Below, in pieces: positions 13,977 through 18,932 of a stretch of 18,932 nucleotides of DNA. The DNA comes from Candidatus Poseidoniaceae archaeon (GTDB lineage: Archaea > Thermoplasmatota > Poseidoniia > Poseidoniales > Poseidoniaceae), in NCBI GenBank assembly GCA_022451765.1, contig JAKUNY010000017.1:1-18932 (forward strand), read 5' to 3'. The position numbers and the translations under genes are program-made. The notes under the pieces were generated by a model. The model worked only from the letters and a program-made list of their open reading frames with translations, did no database searches and had not been told where the DNA came from. Position 1 is the stretch's first letter. Every line of letters starts with the position of its first letter.

Positions 13977-15608
13977 ATGGTCTGGTCAAAGATTGCGGGT
14001 GGAACAGGGGCCTTTTCATCGCAGATGAAATCCTCTCATCCTGCAGACGCTCTGACATGGTGGTACTTGCCTTATGACCAACTCAATCTCGAGCTGTTGC
14101 CCAATCTCGACTCCGTCGGTATCGTTCTGATTGAGAGTGAGAAACAAGCAAAGCGACGCCCATATCACAAACAAAAACTCTGTTACATTCTCTCCAATAT
14201 GCGTCATTTTGCCACAGAAATTGCAAGCAAAGGAATACCTATCGTTTATGTCATGACAAATGAACAATACGACGAGCCTCTGCGTGCTCTCGTCCAAGAG
14301 TTCGGCCCAATCAACATGCATCGTGCAGCCGAGCGTGAATTAAGATCAACATTGGCTGAACTCATCAAAGACGAATCAATCATCGAGCATCCGCACCCTG
14401 GTTGGTTGACACCTCAACACTGGTTCACTGAAACGGTTGGCAACGAACCCCCGTTTCGGATGGATCGTTTCTATCGACGAGTTCGTAAAGAGAAAGGCTG
14501 GCTCATGGAAGGGGACTCTCCTGTTGGGGGGAAGTTCAGCCATGATGCGGACAATCGGCAACCTTGGAGAGGTGAGCACCAACTTCCCAAAGCTCCTGCA
14601 TACACGACGGATGACATTGACGACGAGGTCATTGAATTCGTTAATCATCGATTTGCAGAACATCCGGGGGATGCTCGATTGGATCACCTACCGACAAGCT
14701 ACGATGACCATCGTCAGGCCTTGGATTTCCTGTCCGACATCCTGACGTTGTTCGGTCCATACGAGGATGCAATGACAAAAGAGAGCAGAGGGCTTTTTCA
14801 TTCCCGCCTCGCATCCTCCGTCAATATTCATCGTGTTTTACCGCAGGAAGTTATCGATGTTGTAGTTGAGGCAAACGTTCCTTTGAATTCACAGGAAGGA
14901 TATTTGCGGCAGATGATTTGGAGGGAATATGTTCACCACGTCCATGAGGTAACAGATGGTTTTCACTCTCTCGATATCGAATCTACAGTACCTCCAAACA
15001 GAACAGCAGGATGGCCAATGGAACAGGACATGGACAAAACCGGTCATCCAAATCACCTCAAACAAACCAAATCCTTGCCTATGGCCTATTGGGGACAAAC
15101 ATCGGGTATGGACTGCCTTGATTGGGCGGTTGAGAGTGTCATGGATGAGGCTTGGACGCATCACATTCCACGGCTAATGGTCTTGAGCAATCTCGCCCAA
15201 TTAATGGATATTGAACCGCGCCAACTGACCGATTGGTTCCATGCATCATTTGTTGATGCTTTTGATTGGGTTGTTGAACCCAACGTTCTCGGAATGGGAA
15301 CCTTCGCTCTTGGTGATGCGATGATGACAAAACCGTACGTGTCAGGCTCCCCGTACATCAAGAAGATGGGTGATTTTTGTTCCTCATGCGAATTCCATCC
15401 AGCGAAAACCTGCCCAATATCGCCCTTGTATTGGGCCTATTTCGAGCGTCACAAAGACGCATTTGCCGGGAATCACCGATTAGCGATGACGTTGCGTACC
15501 CTCTCAAAACGCTCGGAAGAGAAGAAAAAGTTGGATCGAGAGACGTTTGAAAACGTCACACGCACTCTCAGCCAAGGAAAATCCCTCGCATCGCAAACCA
15601 GATTGTAA
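13977..15608 (+). CDS. FeS-BCP photolyase / cryptochrome-like protein ((6-4) photolyase type)
   Basis: This 543-residue protein matches the iron-sulfur bacterial cryptochrome and photolyase group (deoxyribodipyrimidine photolyase-related), which repairs (6-4) photoproducts with FAD and carries a 4Fe-4S cluster. The N-terminal antenna domain has LPYDQLN. Mid-protein features are RFYRRVRKEKGWLM and GGKFSHDADNRQPWRG. Four cysteines can ligate the cluster: Cys380 (GMDCLDWAV), Cys468, Cys471 (FCSSC) and Cys479. His395-His396 (WTHHIPRLM) correspond to the two histidines of the lesion site. The spacing of the first two cysteines, 88, equals that of PhrB from Agrobacterium; the last loop is shorter. 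The start is ATG 13977 behind GGTGGA; a GTG at 13965 is less likely. Confidence 0.9.
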   Translation: MVWSKIAGGTGAFSSQMKSSHPADALTWWYLPYDQLNLELLPNLDSVGIVLIESEKQAKRRPYHKQKLCYILSNMRHFATEIASKGIPIVYVMTNEQYDEPLRALVQEFGPINMHRAAERELRSTLAELIKDESIIEHPHPGWLTPQHWFTETVGNEPPFRMDRFYRRVRKEKGWLMEGDSPVGGKFSHDADNRQPWRGEHQLPKAPAYTTDDIDDEVIEFVNHRFAEHPGDARLDHLPTSYDDHRQALDFLSDILTLFGPYEDAMTKESRGLFHSRLASSVNIHRVLPQEVIDVVVEANVPLNSQEGYLRQMIWREYVHHVHEVTDGFHSLDIESTVPPNRTAGWPMEQDMDKTGHPNHLKQTKSLPMAYWGQTSGMDCLDWAVESVMDEAWTHHIPRLMVLSNLAQLMDIEPRQLTDWFHASFVDAFDWVVEPNVLGMGTFALGDAMMTKPYVSGSPYIKKMGDFCSSCEFHPAKTCPISPLYWAYFERHKDAFAGNHRLAMTLRTLSKRSEEKKKLDRETFENVTRTLSQGKSLASQTRL

Positions 15609-15674
15609 CACCTCCCAGACATTTCAAAAATCTGCGTTTTCCTCTTGGAATAAACGGGCGCTTATTAGTGCGAT

Positions 15675-15680
15675 AGGAGG
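15675..15680 (+). promoter_or_regulatory. Strong Shine-Dalgarno site of the PEP synthase gene
   Basis: AGGAGG stands 9 bases before ATG 15690. It decides the start, because the in-frame TTG at 15681 would directly abut it. This is the clearest ribosome-binding site in the window and fits a highly expressed enzyme. Confidence 0.75.
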
Positions 15681-15689
15681 TTGACAAAC

Positions 15690-18335
15690 ATGCAACAACC
15701 CGCCCTCGCCCAATGGTTTGACCAAGCAGACATGAAAGACACTTCTACAGTGGGGGGAAAGGGAGCATCCCTTGGAGAAATGTTTCAGAAACTGACCACC
15801 ATCGGTGTCAAGGTACCAAACGGCTTCACGTTGACAACCGAGGCGTTTCAACAGTTCATCACCGCAGACATACCAGCAGCCACTTGGAAAAACGTCGGAG
15901 CGGCTGAAGAAGTGGATGATCTTCGTCGTGCTGCTATCGAGACTTCGACGCTTAGGGAAGCGCTTGAGGTGTGCCTGAGAGGTGCAGACCCCACCGACCA
16001 TCTCAATCTCAACAGCCGTGCAGCTCTTGCTAGGTCGTTGGTCAGAGAGACACCAGTTCCTGAAACCATCAAGTCAGCCATTGCGTTAGAGTATGGGAAA
16101 CTCTGCGAGATGTACACGCCAGGTGTTGACGTCGCTGTACGCTCTTCAGCCACAACCGAAGACTCGGCTGAGGCTTCGTTTGCAGGCCAATACGAATCTT
16201 ATCTCAACGTGAGTGGAGAGCAGGACATTATCGAGAAATGGCGTCGCTGCGTAGCGAGCATGTTCACAGAACGTGCGATTGGTTACCATCTGGAGCACAA
16301 CATGCATCCACTCGACAGCGCCATCGCTGTTGTGGTGATGAAAATGGCTCGTTCGGACAAGGCCAGTTCTGGCGTCATGTTCACGATTGACCCTGACTCA
16401 GGGCACGCAGGAGTGATTCACGTTGGTTCGTCGTATGGGCTCGGCGAATTGGTGGTACAGGGTGTCGTGTCTCCAGACACCTTCACGGTCTGGAAAGAGG
16501 GTCTGCGAGCGGGGAAATTTCCCATTGTGCATCGCACCCTCGGCTCGAAAGATCAAATGATGGTGTATCATGAGGAGGCTGCAAATGAAGTCCAATCGAT
16601 TGCTGTGCCCTTTGAGGACCGTCGTCGTTGGTCGTTGACCAAAGAGGAATGTGTCGAATTAGCGCACATGGCTCTGAAAATCGAGGACTATTTTCAGCGA
16701 CCCATGGACATTGAGTGGGCGAAGGACGGTATCACCGAAGAATTGTACATCGTCCAAGCCCGGCCTGAGACAATTCATTCGAGAGCCCGCAGCAACAAGA
16801 TGACAATTTACAAGATTGACGAAATAATGGCTCAGCAACTGAAGGATAACGGACGGGTCATGGCAACTGGCCAAGCCGTCGGTAAACGCATCGGGAGCGG
16901 CAAAGTTCGTCTCTATCGCACGTATGGTGAGGTGCTGGAGGGGAAGCGAGAGCTTCGAAAAATGCTGGACAGCGGCATGACCCGAGAAGAGATTTCACCT
17001 GAACTTTCGGTGTTTGACGAGGGAGATGTACTCGTTACCGAGATGACCACACCCGACTGGGAACCGTTGATGAAACAGGCCTCCCTCATCATTACTCGCA
17101 AGGGGGGGCGAACATCTCACGCTGCGATAATCGCTCGAGAATTTGGCATTCCTGCTATCGTTGGGTGCTCCGATGCCATGGATCTCCCCAACTACGGGCA
17201 GGTCACAGGTAGTTGCGCCGAAGGCGATGTTGGTTACGTTTACTCCGGCGACGTTCCATTCGAAATCGAAGAGGTATCCTTCGACGAATCTCTTGAACTG
17301 AAGATCAAAATCAAGCTAAACCTTGGATTCCCAACCAAATCCCTCGCAGATTCACGCCTTCCAGTTGACGGGGTTGGTCTTGCAAGAATCGAATTCATTC
17401 TTTCTTCTGAACTAGGAATTCATCCTCTCGCTTTTGTCCACCACGCCGCCATGAAAACCTACGTGGAAACGGGCTCACTGCCAGAGGTGTTGAAACCCTA
17501 TCAGGAATCTTTTGCTGCTGCCGACATTAACGAGGTTCGAACCTTGGTTGAATCGCTGGACAGCCGAGCATGGGCGTATGAAGACAAGGCTGACCTGTTC
17601 ATTGACAAGCTTCGCGAGGGGGTTGGACTCATCTGCGCCGCCTTTCATCCTCGCCCAGTCCTGGTACGTCTTTCAGATTTCAAATCCAACGAGTACCGAG
17701 AGTTGCTTGGTGGATCAATTTTCGAGCCCGTTGAGGAAAACCCGATGATTGCTTGGCGTGGAGCATCTCGATATTTGGATGAGAAGTTCCGTCCAGCATT
17801 TGAAATGGAAATCGCAGCAATGAAGTCGGTGAAATACGATTTCGGTCTGGACAATTTGCAATTGATGATTCCATTCTGCAGGACGCCCGAGGAAGGAGAA
17901 ATGGTCAAGAATCTTCTCGAAGAAAACCACATCGGGCCATCGTCCGGTACGGAGTTGTTCGTGATGGTTGAACTACCTTCAAACGCCATTGAGGCTGATC
18001 GTTTCATGGACATGATGGACCTTGCTGGAGGATCAATTGGTTCCAATGACCTCGTTCAGACCGTCTATGCGGTTTCTCGCGACGACCTAGAGGGGTATCA
18101 AAATCCGGTTGATGCTCGATCACCGGCTGTGAAGTCAATGATTCGGGACATTGTGTCAAAATTCAACGCCAAGGGGCTTGAAATTGGAATTTGCGGGCAA
18201 GCGCCATCGGATTTCCCCGACGAATACCCACCGTTTCTGATCGATTGTGGTATCACCAGTATTTCAGTAACCCCCGACACAGCCCTTGCTGTGAAGAGAA
18301 CCGTCGCTCAGGCAGAACGAGATGCTGGCGTGTGA
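15690..18335 (+). CDS. ppsA: Phosphoenolpyruvate synthase (pyruvate, water dikinase)
   Basis: This 881-residue enzyme makes PEP, AMP and phosphate from pyruvate, ATP and water, the entry to gluconeogenesis. Domains run in the standard order. The ATP-grasp/PPDK N-terminal domain (about 1-360) has VGGKGASLGEM and AVRSSATTEDS. The swivelling phosphohistidine domain has GGRTSHAAIIAREFGIPA, with catalytic His at about residue 477. The PEP-binding TIM barrel (about 535-870) has GVGLARIEF, VRLSDFKSNEY, MVELPSN, GSNDL and the catalytic Cys in GICGQAPS (about 835). It is longer than the roughly 790-residue E. coli enzyme. It follows the photolyase on the same strand and converges on fumarase. All key residues are present. 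Confidence 0.95.
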   Translation: MQQPALAQWFDQADMKDTSTVGGKGASLGEMFQKLTTIGVKVPNGFTLTTEAFQQFITADIPAATWKNVGAAEEVDDLRRAAIETSTLREALEVCLRGADPTDHLNLNSRAALARSLVRETPVPETIKSAIALEYGKLCEMYTPGVDVAVRSSATTEDSAEASFAGQYESYLNVSGEQDIIEKWRRCVASMFTERAIGYHLEHNMHPLDSAIAVVVMKMARSDKASSGVMFTIDPDSGHAGVIHVGSSYGLGELVVQGVVSPDTFTVWKEGLRAGKFPIVHRTLGSKDQMMVYHEEAANEVQSIAVPFEDRRRWSLTKEECVELAHMALKIEDYFQRPMDIEWAKDGITEELYIVQARPETIHSRARSNKMTIYKIDEIMAQQLKDNGRVMATGQAVGKRIGSGKVRLYRTYGEVLEGKRELRKMLDSGMTREEISPELSVFDEGDVLVTEMTTPDWEPLMKQASLIITRKGGRTSHAAIIAREFGIPAIVGCSDAMDLPNYGQVTGSCAEGDVGYVYSGDVPFEIEEVSFDESLELKIKIKLNLGFPTKSLADSRLPVDGVGLARIEFILSSELGIHPLAFVHHAAMKTYVETGSLPEVLKPYQESFAAADINEVRTLVESLDSRAWAYEDKADLFIDKLREGVGLICAAFHPRPVLVRLSDFKSNEYRELLGGSIFEPVEENPMIAWRGASRYLDEKFRPAFEMEIAAMKSVKYDFGLDNLQLMIPFCRTPEEGEMVKNLLEENHIGPSSGTELFVMVELPSNAIEADRFMDMMDLAGGSIGSNDLVQTVYAVSRDDLEGYQNPVDARSPAVKSMIRDIVSKFNAKGLEIGICGQAPSDFPDEYPPFLIDCGITSISVTPDTALAVKRTVAQAERDAGV

Positions 18336-18361
18336 AGGATTGACAATGTTGCCAAGAGAAA

Positions 18362-18932
18362 TCATGCAGGGCTAATCATATCTTCCGGTCGGACCCATTC
18401 GTCGAATTCTTCGTTAGTTACATACCCTAACTCGAGGGCTGAAGCCCGAAGAGTCATCCCTTTTTCGTGGGCGTTTTTTGCGATTTTTGCGGCTTTATCA
18501 TAACCGATGTGGTTGTTCAATGCAGTGACCAGCATCAATGAATTATCGAGATGCTTCTGAATATTCTCCTTGTTGGCTTCCAATCCATCGATGCATCGTT
18601 CTCCAAAGGCGATACAGGCATCGCTGAGAATACGGAGGCTGTGCAAGAGATTGTGAATCATCATTGGCTTGAACACATTTAATTCGAAGTTACCTTGACT
18701 TCCTCCGATTGTGATTGCAGTGTGGTTGCCCATAACCTGACAGCAAACCATGGTCAATGCTTCGGACTGTGTTGGGTTGACTTTGCCTGGCATGATACTA
18801 CTACCCGGTTCGTTTGCAGGCAATGCAAGTTCACCAATACCGCATCGAGGGCCTGATCCTAACCAGCGCATGTCATTGGCGATTTTCATCAGGCTGGCTG
18901 CGAGCGTGTTGAGAGCTCCACTCGCAGCAACA
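18362..18932 (-). CDS. fumC: Class II fumarate hydratase, C-terminal part (gene runs off the window)
   Basis: The visible 190 residues are the C-terminal part of fumarase C, which interconverts fumarate and L-malate in the citric acid cycle. The open frame continues past the right edge (VAASGALNTLAASLMKIAND before the internal Met), so the listed end is only the window limit. Hallmarks are WLGSGPRCGIGEL, the family signature GSSIMPGKVNPTQ with the flexible active-site loop, QGNFELNVFKPMM and the C-terminal domain with NSLMLVTALNNHIGYDKAAKIAK. The related aspartase and argininosuccinate lyase lack this precise set, so fumarase is the best call. Its stop lies 26 bases from the PEP synthase stop (convergent). 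Confidence 0.92.
   Translation of the reverse strand, partial: VAASGALNTLAASLMKIANDMRWLGSGPRCGIGELALPANEPGSSIMPGKVNPTQSEALTMVCCQVMGNHTAITIGGSQGNFELNVFKPMMIHNLLHSLRILSDACIAFGERCIDGLEANKENIQKHLDNSLMLVTALNNHIGYDKAAKIAKNAHEKGMTLRASALELGYVTNEEFDEWVRPEDMISPA

Noticed and set aside
18336..18361. A hairpin terminator between ppsA and fumC
   Set aside because: The 26-base gap holds no inverted repeat and no T-run.
1..18932. Mobile elements, CRISPR arrays, defence islands, tRNA or rRNA genes
   Set aside because: No transposase or integrase motifs, no regularly spaced direct repeats, no known defence genes and no gap large enough with tRNA or rRNA features were seen.

Overview
The window looks like a piece of an archaeal chromosome, most plausibly from a planktonic marine archaeon of the Poseidoniia (Marine Group II) type. 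The archaeal signals are a phosphopantothenate synthetase (4-phosphopantoate--beta-alanine ligase, the archaeal route to coenzyme A), a small Pcc1-like KEOPS subunit, and several starts with an AT-rich TATA-like box a short distance upstream. An FeS-type photolyase fits sunlit water. The assignment to Marine Group II is inference from gene content; there is no rRNA here to settle it.

Layout. Positions 1-4969 are a minus-strand run read from right to left: hflX, a membrane protein with a carboxypeptidase-regulatory-like domain, a beta-propeller protein (ATGA overlap), then after a 91-base gap an RmlA-like sugar-nucleotide transferase and a UDP-sugar dehydrogenase. The dehydrogenase runs off the left edge and carries an in-frame TAG. 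A small Pcc1-like gene (5017-5229, plus) is divergent from hflX. Positions 5205-7713 hold five small minus-strand genes for uncharacterised membrane proteins, some apparently derived from each other by duplication. Positions 7916-11186 (minus) hold, from right to left, nadC, phosphopantothenate synthetase, an unknown protein with a winged-helix-like end, a YdeI-like small protein and a THEM6-like thioesterase. Positions 11266-13162 (plus) hold an FAD oxidoreductase and exonuclease III. A TauE/SafE permease (minus) follows, then an FeS-BCP photolyase and phosphoenolpyruvate synthase (plus), and finally the 3' part of class II fumarase (minus) at the right edge.

Themes. Cofactor synthesis (nadC with the CoA gene), DNA repair (exonuclease III, photolyase), central carbon metabolism (PEP synthase, fumarase) and surface sugar precursors (RmlA-like plus UDP-sugar dehydrogenase) are compactly packed, with short or negative gaps. 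No gene-free stretch exceeds about 200 bases. I see no mobile element, CRISPR array, rRNA or tRNA. I found no clear new multi-gene system. The best leads are the in-frame amber codon in the dehydrogenase and the cluster of small paralogous membrane proteins.
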